The position numbers were made by a program, and so were the translations under genes. From Actinomycetes bacterium (lineage in GTDB: Bacteria; Actinomycetota; Actinomycetes; Actinomycetales; Microbacteriaceae), in NCBI GenBank assembly GCA_029779645.1, contig JAKPAC010000001.1, forward strand, positions 1 to 41,444: a stretch of DNA of 41,444 nt. The letters are read 5' to 3'. Shown one piece after another: positions 1 to 7,832 of this stretch. Each line of letters begins with the position of its first letter. Within the stretch, counting starts at the first letter, position 1. Under the pieces are notes generated by a model. That model made no database searches, had not been told where the DNA came from, and saw only the letters and a program-made list of their open reading frames with translations.

Positions 1-501
1 TCAAACAACGGCCTCCTCGATGAGCTCGTAGATGTTCGCGCGCCGGAGGTCGGCGGCGTGAAAGACGAGACCGTCGCCGCGCTCGGGCGGTTCCACGGCG
101 ACATGCCGCACGCAAGTCGCGGCGAGATCTCGCTCTTGTCCCGTCATGACAACGAGCCCGATCACCGTGGTGTCGGACCCGACCGCGTTGGTCGCTGCCA
201 CTCTGATGTCGCGGGTGACGTGCCGTGCGATGCGGTCCACACGTCGCCGTGAGGCGCCGTCAGCACCCTCGAACACCATCACCACCGTCCGCGGCTGCAC
301 AGCGTGCACCGCGCCAGTGACCTCCCGGCGTATGCGCGCCACTTCTGCTCTCCTTGAGCGGAAACCGAGCATTCCTCTGATCCGATATGCGGCCAGCACC
401 ATCCGCAGGTCCTCGACCGTGGGCATATCGGAGGCCAGCGGGACGAGATCCAGAACGGCCGCGTCGTCGCCAATACGGACTGGCGAACGTATGTCAGACA
501 T
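1..501 (-). CDS. Unknown protein, about 166 aa
   Basis: I do not recognise this protein. It has an N-terminal acidic/hydrophobic part, an Arg-rich middle (residues about 35-60) and a mixed alpha/beta C-terminal half with hydrophobic strands around VVMVFEGAD and TVIGLVVMTG, ending in an acidic helix. There is no signal peptide or membrane segment. The stop codon is the first three bases of the window, so the gene is complete. I chose the ATG at 501; an in-frame ATG at 546 would add 15 residues, and neither has a clear ribosome binding site. It lies on the same strand as two thioredoxin genes downstream of which it would be transcribed, so a role in the same stress response is possible but only inferred. 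Confidence 0.6.
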   Translation of the reverse strand: MSDIRSPVRIGDDAAVLDLVPLASDMPTVEDLRMVLAAYRIRGMLGFRSRRAEVARIRREVTGAVHAVQPRTVVMVFEGADGASRRRVDRIARHVTRDIRVAATNAVGSDTTVIGLVVMTGQERDLAATCVRHVAVEPPERGDGLVFHAADLRRANIYELIEEAVV

Positions 502-658
502 CGCGCCAACTGATCGGGGGCATGCCGCACAGGCTTGCGTGCCCATCTACGTCCATCGTTGAGGCTCCCGTCGAGATAGTTGCGCCTTCGTGTGCCACTG
601 CCCCTCGGCGACGGGCGAGGAGGACCGCCCGTCACCAATTCGCTTCGCGCCGCGGCGG

Positions 659-1042
659 CTAGGCGTGAACGTGACCCGGCTCGTGCTGGTGGTTGTCGAG
701 CTCGGCACGGACCTGCTCCATGTCCAGCCCTCGCACCTGAGCGATGAGGTCCTCCAACGCCGGCTTCGGCAGTGCGCCAGCCTGGATGAACACCCTGATC
801 GAGTCGCGGTAGACCGCCACGGTAGGCAATGCACGGATGCCGATCTCCGACGACAGCTGAGCCGCAGCCTCTGTATCGACCTTGCCGAACACAATGTCCG
901 GGTGCTCTTCGGAGGCGGCCTCATACACCGGGGCAAACGCTCGGCACGCACCACACCAGGTCGCCCAGAAGTCGAGGATCACGATCCCATCGCGGCCCGT
1001 GACCTCCTGAAAGTTCTCGTCTGTTACCTCTATCGTCGCCAT
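659..1042 (-). CDS. Thioredoxin with WCGAC active site and His-containing tail
   Basis: A 127-aa thioredoxin-fold disulfide reductase, cytosolic (no signal peptide). The active site is C30-G-A-C33 in the motif DFWATWCGAC; the cis-proline loop follows at RALPTV. Canonical thioredoxins have CGPC; the CGAC variant changes the residue that helps set redox potential. The C-terminus ends in a short His-rich stretch (HQHEPGHVHA) absent from standard TrxA. The ATG at 1042 is preceded by a GAGAGGA ribosome binding site and starts exactly where the fold begins; in-frame codons further upstream would add 48 residues without homology. A second thioredoxin lies 320 nt upstream on the same strand. Family assignment is firm; the redox partner is unknown. 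Confidence 0.9.
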   Translation of the reverse strand: MATIEVTDENFQEVTGRDGIVILDFWATWCGACRAFAPVYEAASEEHPDIVFGKVDTEAAAQLSSEIGIRALPTVAVYRDSIRVFIQAGALPKPALEDLIAQVRGLDMEQVRAELDNHQHEPGHVHA

Positions 1043-1362
1043 CTCTGGTCCTCTCGTGAACAACCTTATTGGACTTCGTGGTCCTGTTACATAGTCCTCG
1101 ATCGCGCGGGACTGCGCAAGGTCGCGGCTACCTGTTGGCGGCGTAGCGATAACCGTCAGCAGCGGGGCGGAGATGCGAGTCGACACGTCGCTACACGCGA
1201 TCGCCGGATTTTCCGTCCAAGATCAGGCTTGTCGGGCTCGCGAGGCGAGCCTCGGTAGCGGTCGGCTTTCGGGCGCCGCGAAGGTTCCCGGCGTCGTCAA
1301 CGTCGCCACCCGCGTACGGCTGACTACGTGCTGCTGTCGGACCCGATCGTTGTGACGGTCAT
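1043..1362. other. Intergenic gap between two thioredoxin genes
   Basis: 320 nt with no convincing gene. It holds a small perfect hairpin (7-bp arms GGCTCGC/GCGAGCC, 1235-1251) that could end transcription of the upstream thioredoxin gene, and close to 1042 an AT-richer stretch (TATGTAACA on the minus strand) that may be the promoter of the downstream one. Neither is certain. Confidence 0.4.
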
Positions 1363-1785
1363 TCACCACCGGGGGGGTATCACCGGATGAGTGTGCTCTT
1401 GCTCCAGAGGATCGACTTCCATCTCGGTGGCGTCCGACACGGCCTCGACGCCGGCACCCGAGCGACGACTCTCGTTGAGTGCCTGGACGATGCGAGCAAG
1501 CGCTGGTTCAGAAAGCGTGCCGGTATGGCTGAAGACTCGTGCGCCGTCTCGGTACCCCAGTAGGGCCGGGACGGCGGCCACGCGTGCGACGTGCGCAGCC
1601 TGGAGCTCGCTGGTGATGTCGACGCGTGCGTGCAGGACGTGTGACTGTTCGACGGATGACCTCTCGTAGATCGCACCGAAGGCACGGCAGGGAGAGCACC
1701 AGCTCGCCCAGAAGTCGACGACGACGAGTTCGGTCGTCGCAACCACGCTTACGAAACTCTGATCAGTCAAAGCAACCACGGTCAT
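1363..1785 (-). CDS. Thioredoxin-like protein with WCSPC active site
   Basis: A 140-aa thioredoxin-fold protein without export signal. The active site is C30-S-P-C33 within VVDFWASWCSPC; the cis-proline segment is VAAVPALLGY. The N-terminal 105 residues match the usual thioredoxin length; the remaining 35 are an acidic extension ending in HTHPVIPPRW, so both thioredoxins of this pair carry His near the C-terminus. A ribosome binding site AGGAG sits about 9 nt before the ATG. The gene is divergent from the kinase gene starting at 1837, with only 51 nt between the starts, so the two leaders share one short promoter region. The two thioredoxins differ clearly in sequence, so this is not a recent duplication. 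Confidence 0.88.
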   Translation of the reverse strand: MTVVALTDQSFVSVVATTELVVVDFWASWCSPCRAFGAIYERSSVEQSHVLHARVDITSELQAAHVARVAAVPALLGYRDGARVFSHTGTLSEPALARIVQALNESRRSGAGVEAVSDATEMEVDPLEQEHTHPVIPPRW

Positions 1786-1836
1786 GGGTCAATGCTCCTG
1801 TCAATTTCGACGCGGCGGTCTTGGAGGGGCAACGGA

Positions 1837-2553
1837 ATGGCGGCGACCCCGACAAAGTACGATCGCGGAATGCCCGGCCTCGTTGCTCCGATGACCTTGC
1901 CGCCCGGCGAGCCGGCTGCCGGCCCTTGGCGGGCGATTCGAGAAGAGGACCTCGTCCGGGTGCTGTTCAATGCGGGCAGCGTTTCGCCCCGCAAGCCCTT
2001 AATCGTGGCGGTAGACGGTCGCGGTGCATCCGGGAAGACAACTCTCGCCGAACGGTTGGCTCGACAGGTGGATCGCTCAGCCATCGTCCATACCGATGAC
2101 ATCGCTTGGAATGAACCCTTCTTCACGTGGGGCCATCTCCTCGGCGATCACATCCTGAGTCCGTTGCGCCGCGGTGAGAGCGTGATGTTCTCACCGCCCG
2201 CCTGGGCTAAGCATGGGAGGGACGGGGCCATCGAGGTTCGCGCTGGTTTGGATCTCGTGATCATCGAGGGCGTTGGGGCCAGCCAGCGCGAATTGAGCGA
2301 CCTCGTTGATGCCACCGTCTGGGTACAGTCCGACTTCGCTGCAGCGGAAACACGAGGTATTGCCCGAGACATTGCTCAGGGCGTGAATGGAAGCGCCGAA
2401 GAGACCGTCGCTTTCTGGCACGAATGGATGGATGAGGAACTGCTGTTCTTATCGGAGCAGAGGCCGTGGGAACGGGCATGCATAGTTGTCGCGGGGACCC
2501 CCACGATCCCGCTCGAGCGAGATCGGCTGGCCGTGGCGAGCGGACCCTTGTAA
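1837..2553 (+). CDS. Uridine-kinase-like P-loop NTPase
   Basis: A 238-aa protein of the P-loop small-molecule kinase group. The Walker A loop is GRGASGKTT at residues 61-69, followed by HTDDIAWNEPFFTW (residues 85-98), the position where uridine/adenylate-type kinases carry a substrate-binding Asp, and a hydrophobic strand DLVIIEGVGA (Walker B-like). Actinobacterial proteins of this look are usually annotated as uridine kinase or (d)CMP kinase-like, but the substrate cannot be read from the sequence. The start at 1837 was chosen because GGAGGGG (1823-1829) lies at good distance; in-frame ATGs at 1792 and 1870 exist, the first falling in the leader of the divergent thioredoxin gene. Confidence 0.75.
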   Translation: MAATPTKYDRGMPGLVAPMTLPPGEPAAGPWRAIREEDLVRVLFNAGSVSPRKPLIVAVDGRGASGKTTLAERLARQVDRSAIVHTDDIAWNEPFFTWGHLLGDHILSPLRRGESVMFSPPAWAKHGRDGAIEVRAGLDLVIIEGVGASQRELSDLVDATVWVQSDFAAAETRGIARDIAQGVNGSAEETVAFWHEWMDEELLFLSEQRPWERACIVVAGTPTIPLERDRLAVASGPL

Positions 2554-2714
2554 ATCTCCAAGCCCGCGTCATCTCAGGTAGGACGCTCTGATCAGTGGGC
2601 GCCCGACATCGTGCGGAGATCCGCTACTGAGGTGCCCTCAGCGAGACCATCGTCGACAATTCTGTGGACCCATCCTTCTACGGTCGTCCCCCTGGGCGCG
2701 TGCGGAATTTCGGC

Positions 2715-3230
2715 TTAGGGCGCGAGCAAGTACGCGACGGGTTCGGAAACGGCCACGATAGCGGTCACCACGATGCCCATGACAGCCAAAGTCGTCCAGC
2801 GCGCGGAGGTGGACGCCGCCAGGCCGACCACGATCGTTCCCACGCTCAGCGCGAGGAGGGCGGAGCATGTCGCGATGAACGCCGCGATCGCCCACAGGTT
2901 CTCTGTGTCGCTCGTGATCTGCTGCGAGACGAGCCCCGCAAGGAAGTACGAACCGAGGTAGGCGAAGAACAGTCCGCTCGCGGCCATGCACAGACCGGAC
3001 GTGATCCAGACGGCGACAGCCTGGAGGTGTCGGCGCAGGTATGGAACGAGGAAGACAAGCTGACCGAGAAGTGCGAGCACCGTCCCGAGGAGACGGATAT
3101 CGGTGAACGAAGTCAGGGAGGCCACCACCAGTGATGTCATGGTGACGATGACGTAAAGCACGGTTACCGCCGCCACCGTTCTCGTCGATCGCGGTTCAGC
3201 GGTGGCCAGTAGAGGTTCCGTGCTGGTCAT
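2715..3230 (-). CDS. Five-helix membrane protein of unknown function
   Basis: A 171-aa integral membrane protein with five predicted hydrophobic segments (roughly residues 18-40, 44-66, 72-100, 112-140 and 145-170) and a hydrophilic N-terminal tail. No catalytic or transport motif is visible and I do not recognise the family. The ATG at 3230 is preceded by AGGCAGG. The gene converges with the kinase gene. Directly after its TAA stop the same frame continues open for 40 codons with protein-like composition (residues such as GTTVEGWVHRIVDDGL) before a TGA at 2592-2594; this could be a degraded gene end and is listed among the findings. Confidence 0.65.
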   Translation of the reverse strand: MTSTEPLLATAEPRSTRTVAAVTVLYVIVTMTSLVVASLTSFTDIRLLGTVLALLGQLVFLVPYLRRHLQAVAVWITSGLCMAASGLFFAYLGSYFLAGLVSQQITSDTENLWAIAAFIATCSALLALSVGTIVVGLAASTSARWTTLAVMGIVVTAIVAVSEPVAYLLAP

Positions 3231-3606
3231 CGGCTGCCTGCCTGTCGTTGATCCCAGATGCTGTGTGTCGTCGTCTTCAGCATCAATGGGAATCTCTGCA
3301 CCCGCAAGCGGATCCGCTTGCGGGCGCTCGCCCTAGGGGGAAGTGGACATCTTCGCGCAACGATGACGCTGCAGCTCGTGGACATTTCTCGAGTCGAAAG
3401 CCCGCTGTGACGTGCGCGCGGTGGACAAGTCGCACCGGTTCCTACAGCTGCGCCAGCATGAGAACGCTGGCATCGGCCGCTCCCGCCCGGATCGCTTGGA
3501 AATCACATGGGTGCTGAAGCACGCAGGGCACGGCATTCGGGCGGCGCGACACTTGCTCACTCGACAGCTCACCCGCCGCAGACCCCGGCCGGATCGAGGC
3601 CCTTCG
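3231..3606. other. Intergenic region with 24-bp perfect palindrome
   Basis: 376 nt without a credible gene. Several short frames are open on both strands but none has good codon bias, a ribosome binding site or a recognisable product. The one clear structure is a perfect 24-bp palindrome at 3301-3324 (12-nt arms CCCGCAAGCGGA and its complement) about 70 nt upstream of the membrane-protein start. Confidence 0.5.
3301..3324. repeat. Perfect 24-bp palindrome
   Basis: Left arm CCCGCAAGCGGA is followed immediately by its exact reverse complement TCCGCTTGCGGG. As RNA it would form a stem of about 10 bp with a tight loop; as DNA it is symmetric enough to be a dimer-binding operator. It lies between two minus-strand genes (3607-4608 and 2715-3230), so it may be a terminator of the three-gene cassette or an operator for the membrane protein. 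There is no T-run on the minus strand, which weakens the terminator reading. Confidence 0.5.
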
Positions 3607-4608
3607 TCAGCCCGCTTTCGGGGGCCGCACCTCGTAGGGCACGGCCGCGCGCTTCTCGCTCTGCGCGCCCTGCGCCGTGAACTCGGTGTGGCCGAGGGCA
3701 ACATCGCGGGGAACCTGGAGCATCTTGGTGAATTGCCCGCTCTCATCAGCCGTCACGGTCGCCATCTCACGACCGCCCAGAGAGAGGGTGACCTGCTCGC
3801 CACGGCCGAAGTCGCCGCCGGTCAGCCACGGGCGACTGCCGTGACGCCCCCACTTCTTCGAGACCGTGAGCGTTGCGGGTGCCTCTGGGAGGATTTCTGA
3901 CAGCGAGTTGGTCAGTCGCGCACGCACGGTGATGCTTCGGCCCGCGATGGTGGCGCTCGCGGTGATCTGGCCGTCGTCGACGATTGCGCTGCAGGGCGCG
4001 TGCAGGGCACCCGCAGGCACAGCGAAGTCGAGCGTCGGCTGCAGTGCTCCAGGGGCAAGGACCAGCTGCAGGGAGCCCTGCGCATCGACGCCGTTCTGGG
4101 GCGTCGAATTCTGTGCGGCTGCGGCCTCGGCCTCCGGCGCGGTCGTGCCGGTGCCCTCGCGGTACATGACCGTCACGACCCAGGGTGCGCCGTCGAGCTC
4201 GATCTGCGCGACGAAGCCCAGGCCAGTCGCGTCGAGGGGCGCACCGGCTACCCGCACGAACGCGTCGACGTCCGGCACGAGGCCGTTGGAGCGCAGCTGG
4301 AGTGTGGGCGCCCCAACGATCGTGTAGAGGGAGCCGCTGCCACGCTCCGAGATCATGATCGCCGACTCCCGCATCGGCGAAGTCACGCGCAGCATCCATT
4401 CGGGTTCGTGGAGCACCGTCGATTCTGCGGGAAGCGGCGCCGATGTCGCCGTGTATTCGGCGATCACCGCTTCGGCAGACCGCGACGTCCACCATTGCCC
4501 GGGAGCGACCTCGACCGATCCCTCAAGGGGTTGCGGCGTGGATGGCTCAGCAAGCCTCCGCACGGCGGCCATGCCGCGCAGGGAAGGAAATTTCGGTGCC
4601 CAGGTCAT
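3607..4608 (-). CDS. Beta-rich protein of metallopeptidase cassette
   Basis: A 333-aa protein that I do not recognise. It lacks a signal peptide and membrane segments. Residues about 1-180 are mixed, with a Trp-rich stretch GQWWTSRSAEAVIAEY near residue 40. An Ala/Glu-rich low-complexity linker (APEAEAAAAQ) follows near residue 185. The C-terminal 120 residues read like two Ig-like/beta-sandwich units with alternating hydrophobics (ATLTVSKKWG, VTLSLGGREMATVTADESG). Its ATG overlaps the stop of the metallopeptidase gene (ATGA, 4605-4608), so the two are translationally coupled and probably act together, for example as an adhesive or substrate-binding partner. That role is inferred from arrangement only. 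The long upstream open frame overlapping the metallopeptidase gene is a shadow. Confidence 0.7.
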   Translation of the reverse strand: MTWAPKFPSLRGMAAVRRLAEPSTPQPLEGSVEVAPGQWWTSRSAEAVIAEYTATSAPLPAESTVLHEPEWMLRVTSPMRESAIMISERGSGSLYTIVGAPTLQLRSNGLVPDVDAFVRVAGAPLDATGLGFVAQIELDGAPWVVTVMYREGTGTTAPEAEAAAAQNSTPQNGVDAQGSLQLVLAPGALQPTLDFAVPAGALHAPCSAIVDDGQITASATIAGRSITVRARLTNSLSEILPEAPATLTVSKKWGRHGSRPWLTGGDFGRGEQVTLSLGGREMATVTADESGQFTKMLQVPRDVALGHTEFTAQGAQSEKRAAVPYEVRPPKAG

Positions 4609-5666
4609 CGCGTGCACTCCGTTGCACCTTCGGTGAAGACCCCCTGCATGGCGGGACCGGGAATGAAGCTGGCGGTGCTGATGCCGTTGACTCGAAGTGG
4701 TCCCTTCATCGTCGGAAACCCAGTCTGCGCATTCCATTGGTATTCGCCCTCGAGGACGAGGCCCGAGCCCGCGCGGATGGAGAGCGTGCCCTCCAGCGCT
4801 CGTCCAACGGTGAATGTGACCGGATATCCGATGCCGTAGAGGTCGGAGAGGGGGGCAGTATTGAGCCCGAGAGCAGCTTCGAGGAGGGCTCGTGCGGGGG
4901 CGTTGTGATCGCCGTTCAGGTAGCCCGCCTCGAGGCTCAGAACCCCCTCGAAGCTGAGCGGCGCTGCGGCGGCTTCCGGATTGGAGGAGACCGCCTCCCA
5001 TCTGCACGTCCACGCATGGATGCTGAGGTCTTTCACCTCGGCGATGAACAGCCACAGGCTGGCCGGTGTCGCGTCGAAGGAGAGCGCGCATTGCATCTTG
5101 GATTCGTCGACCATGCCATTGCGGCGAATCATCCGCGCGACCGTCTCGGCCGACACCGGCAGGTCGAACTCCCACATGAGGTCTTTCGGATGACCGGGAT
5201 ATGGCTCCTTCTGACCGGGGACGTAGCCATCATCGAGGCCGAGAATGTGGCCCAGCTCGTGAGACCACGCGAGCGGCTCAGTGGGGTTGAAGCGGGCGCC
5301 CTTGGGGTGGAGGCGATCGTTCGGGCTGTCCCCGAGTACGCTGCCGCCCGCCGGCTCAAAGACCTTGACTTCACACGGCCCCGGCCAGTCGACTTGTACA
5401 TCGACCTCGTCGGCGCGCGCGTCTGACTTCTTGCTGATGCTGCGACAGTCCACGACGACCAGCACGTCGTAGCAGGCGAACTTCAGGGGCGGACCCCAGA
5501 AGCCGCCGGCATACGCCTCGACATACTTCCGTTCGGCGTCTGTCGGCATACCGCCGTTCGCCTTCCACAGCGCGAGCCGAACGGTGACGGTGATGGTTCG
5601 AGCGGCATGGTTGACGTCCCACGTCATGTGCGTTGCCGGAGGCATAAGGTCGCCAATGGCCACCAT
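4605..5666 (-). CDS. Metzincin-type zinc metallopeptidase without signal peptide
   Basis: A 353-aa protein with a textbook metzincin zinc site: H136-E137-L-G-H140-I-L-G143-L-D-D146, matching HExxHxxGxxD with Asp as third ligand, followed 18 residues later by a Met in DLMWEF that fits the Met-turn. Metzincins are mostly secreted proteases; here no signal peptide or transmembrane segment is seen, so it either acts inside the cell or leaves by a non-Sec route. Residues 1-130 precede the catalytic core with beta-rich sequence; residues about 200-353 form a second, unrecognised domain with beta character. Six cysteines are present (for example at 65, 74 and 98). The ATG at 5666 overlaps the previous gene's stop (TGATG) and has a purine-rich leader (GAGGAAGGGGAG). 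It is the middle gene of a coupled trio; substrate unknown. Confidence 0.8.
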   Translation of the reverse strand: MVAIGDLMPPATHMTWDVNHAARTITVTVRLALWKANGGMPTDAERKYVEAYAGGFWGPPLKFACYDVLVVVDCRSISKKSDARADEVDVQVDWPGPCEVKVFEPAGGSVLGDSPNDRLHPKGARFNPTEPLAWSHELGHILGLDDGYVPGQKEPYPGHPKDLMWEFDLPVSAETVARMIRRNGMVDESKMQCALSFDATPASLWLFIAEVKDLSIHAWTCRWEAVSSNPEAAAAPLSFEGVLSLEAGYLNGDHNAPARALLEAALGLNTAPLSDLYGIGYPVTFTVGRALEGTLSIRAGSGLVLEGEYQWNAQTGFPTMKGPLRVNGISTASFIPGPAMQGVFTEGATECTR

Positions 5667-6187
5667 CACGACCACTCCCCTTCCTCGCTCGACCACGACA
5701 GCCGTCGAGCCGCCAGCAGTGCGCGCCATCGAGCTTGTGCGTGTTCGCGAGTGTGGTGGTCGGCGTCGAGCGGCGGCCCCACCAACTCACCGGTGAGGCG
5801 CGCGAGCGCGAGCGTCGCCGTGACCCATATCGGCACTCTCGTCTTGCTCGCCAGATCTGGGCCGTCGTCGTCCAGCAGTTCGACGAGGGCAGCGAGCCCC
5901 GTCGCCTCGCCGCGCTCAGCGCATGCGACGGCGGCGAGCAGCCGCACGGTGCCGTCGTGGTGCGCAAGCCACGCGAGGAAGGGCTCGAGTGGAGCCGCCA
6001 CCCGCGAAGCGAGATCGAGCACCGGGATGACGCGTTCAGCCTCTGCTTCGGGGGAGAGCGTGCCCAGGGCATCGATCGCGACCGGTGCGGCGCTGGCAGG
6101 ATCTTCGTACAGCGCGGTGAGCGCGCTGACGGTGGCTGGCGCTGAGAGGCGCGCGGCATCGAGCAGCTCTCGAATGGTTTCTGGCAT
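5666..6187 (-). CDS. HEAT-repeat-like helical protein
   Basis: A 173-aa soluble, largely alpha-helical protein with repeated hydrophobic helix pairs rich in Ala and Leu (for example TVSALTALYEDPASAAPVAI, GTVRLLAAVACAERGEATGL, PIWVTATLALARLTG), resembling HEAT/armadillo-like repeats that serve as protein-binding scaffolds. The start at ATG 6187 gives MPETIREL; the ribosome binding site is weak (GGGGAC). Its TGA overlaps the metallopeptidase ATG by one base. The first codons of both genes read alike across the leader (IAIGDFMP and VAIGDLMP), perhaps chance, perhaps a trace of duplication. By position it could be a chaperone, adaptor or inhibitor for the peptidase; this is inference. Confidence 0.65.
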   Translation of the reverse strand: MPETIRELLDAARLSAPATVSALTALYEDPASAAPVAIDALGTLSPEAEAERVIPVLDLASRVAAPLEPFLAWLAHHDGTVRLLAAVACAERGEATGLAALVELLDDDGPDLASKTRVPIWVTATLALARLTGELVGPPLDADHHTREHAQARWRALLAARRLSWSSEEGEWS

Positions 6188-6407
6188 GAAGTCCCCGATC
6201 GCGATGGCGGCAATGCGGTGATGCTGGCAGTTGAGGGGCGAGACTAGCAGGCATCTCGCGGGGTGCAACAGTGTGGCGCGGTGCACGCTCCCCCCACGTG
6301 ACCCACGCCAAGGCTCGACTCACACCGCAGCTCGAGCCCTCGCATCCATCGCGCGATCGGCATACCATCGCCCCACAGCGCCGCGCACAGTGGCTGAGGA
6401 GGATGCC

Positions 6408-6956
6408 ATGGGGCACGTGACGTACGGGATGCTCGTCTCGGTCGACGGGTTCATCGCCGATCCGGATGGGCGCATCACCCTGCCCGTGCCGGGGGCCGAG
6501 CTGCATCGCTACTTCAACGAGCGGCAGCGCGAGTCGAGCCTCGCGATCTATGGCCGGCGGATGTGGGACGTGATGCGGTACTGGGGCGAGCCAGATCCGG
6601 ATCGCGACGAGGTGGCCGATGAGTTCGCGCGCGAGTGGGCGCGCACGCCGAAGGTGGTGTGCTCGGCGTCGCTCGCCGCCGCCCCAGACGGGGTCACGCT
6701 GATCGCCTCGGATGCCGTCGCGGCCGTGCGGCGACTCAAGAGCGAGACGGATGGCGAGATCGAGGTGAGCGGTGCGAGCCTGGCCGGATCGATCGGCGCC
6801 GCGGGGCTCATCGATGAGTTCCGCCTGTTCGTGCAGCCGGTGGTGTTGGGCCGCGGCATCCCGTATTTTGCCGACGGGTTTCGCCCCGAGCTTCGCTTTG
6901 TCGGCTCGGAGGCGCTGCCCCAGGGCGTCGTGCTCAATCGCTACGCGCCTCGGTGA
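6408..6956 (+). CDS. RibD C-terminal/dihydrofolate reductase-fold protein
   Basis: A 182-aa protein of the RibD_C (dihydrofolate reductase-like) family: it opens with VTYGMLVSVDGFIADPDGRI, the typical first strand and loop of this group, and carries IYGRRMWDVM and the late motif GEIEVSGASLAGSIGAAGLIDEFRLFVQPVVLGRGIPYF with the NADPH-binding glycines. Stand-alone members are presumed NADPH-dependent reductases of unknown substrate; classical DHFR residues are not fully conserved, so it should not be called folA. GAGGAGG (6396-6402) precedes the ATG at 6408. It converges with the SDR gene downstream. Confidence 0.88.
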   Translation: MGHVTYGMLVSVDGFIADPDGRITLPVPGAELHRYFNERQRESSLAIYGRRMWDVMRYWGEPDPDRDEVADEFAREWARTPKVVCSASLAAAPDGVTLIASDAVAAVRRLKSETDGEIEVSGASLAGSIGAAGLIDEFRLFVQPVVLGRGIPYFADGFRPELRFVGSEALPQGVVLNRYAPR

Positions 6957-6986
6957 GGGCGCCGGCGGATGACACCGCCGAGCGGG

Positions 6987-7832
6987 CTACACGACGCCGT
7001 CGGCGATCCACTGGCGGGTGGCGCTCAGCACGCCCTCGCCGTCGGTGTCGTGCAGTGAAAGGCTGACGAAGCTCGTCGCGCGCTCGGAGGTCTGCCAGCG
7101 GAAGCGGAACGTCTCGGCCAGCACAGCGTCGGCGATCGCGGCGCCCGCGTCGGCGGCGCTCTGCGCGCTCGCGAAATTGTTCGAGCTGCGCGCGAGATAG
7201 GCGGCGAGCAGCGGCTCGTACGGGCCGCCGCGCTCGGTTCGATCGACGTTGGCGACGAAGTCGCTCGCGACCGCCGCCGGCTCCATGACGCCCACGCGCA
7301 CCCCGAATCGCTCGGCGACGACGGCGAGCGACTGCATGAACCCCTCGACCGCGAACTTCGCGCCGCAGTAGGCCTCGGCGAAGGGCTGGCCCACCGCGCC
7401 ACCCACGCTGGTCACCGTGAGGATGGTGCCCCGGCGGCGCTGACGCATCCCGGGCAGCACGAGTTTGGTGAGATGCACGGGCGCGAGGTAGTTGACCTCG
7501 AGCTGGTCGCGCACCTGCTCCATGGTCAGCTGCTCGGCGGTGGCGACGTTGCCGCGGCCGGCGTTGTTGACCAGCACGTCGACGCCGCCGTGCTCGGCCT
7601 CGATCGCCGCCACCAGCTCGGCCGCCGCCCCGTGATCGACGACGTCGAGGGCGCGCACATCGAGCGTGACGCCCGCCTCGGCCGCGGCTGCGTGCAGGCG
7701 GTCTGCGCGCAGCGGGTCGCGCATCGTCGCGATCACGTGCAGCCCGCGCTGCGCGAGGTGCACGGCGGCATGCATGCCCATGCCGGAGGAGGTGCCGGTG
7801 ATCAGTGCGACGTCGGCGCGGGGTGCGGTCAT
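6987..7832 (-). CDS. Short-chain dehydrogenase/reductase (classical type)
   Basis: A 281-aa SDR. The nucleotide-binding loop is TGTSSGMG (residues 12-19), the structural motif NNAG is present, and the catalytic pair is in YCGAK (YxxxK) preceded by the Ser of VTSVGG. The length and the sequence after the active site suggest a retinol-dehydrogenase/oxidoreductase-like subgroup; the substrate is unknown. The ATG at 7832 has no ribosome binding site but sits 6 nt after a -10 like hexamer, fitting leaderless translation. A much longer open frame extends upstream to 8423 but has shadow-like composition and was not used. Confidence 0.9.
   Translation of the reverse strand: MTAPRADVALITGTSSGMGMHAAVHLAQRGLHVIATMRDPLRADRLHAAAAEAGVTLDVRALDVVDHGAAAELVAAIEAEHGGVDVLVNNAGRGNVATAEQLTMEQVRDQLEVNYLAPVHLTKLVLPGMRQRRRGTILTVTSVGGAVGQPFAEAYCGAKFAVEGFMQSLAVVAERFGVRVGVMEPAAVASDFVANVDRTERGGPYEPLLAAYLARSSNNFASAQSAADAGAAIADAVLAETFRFRWQTSERATSFVSLSLHDTDGEGVLSATRQWIADGVV

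Noticed and set aside
3412..3900. 162-codon plus-strand frame in the gap and over the beta-rich gene
   Set aside because: No ribosome binding site, poor codon bias, overlaps the coupled gene by 300 nt. A few residues recall site-specific recombinases (TWVLKHAGHG), but too little to call a remnant.
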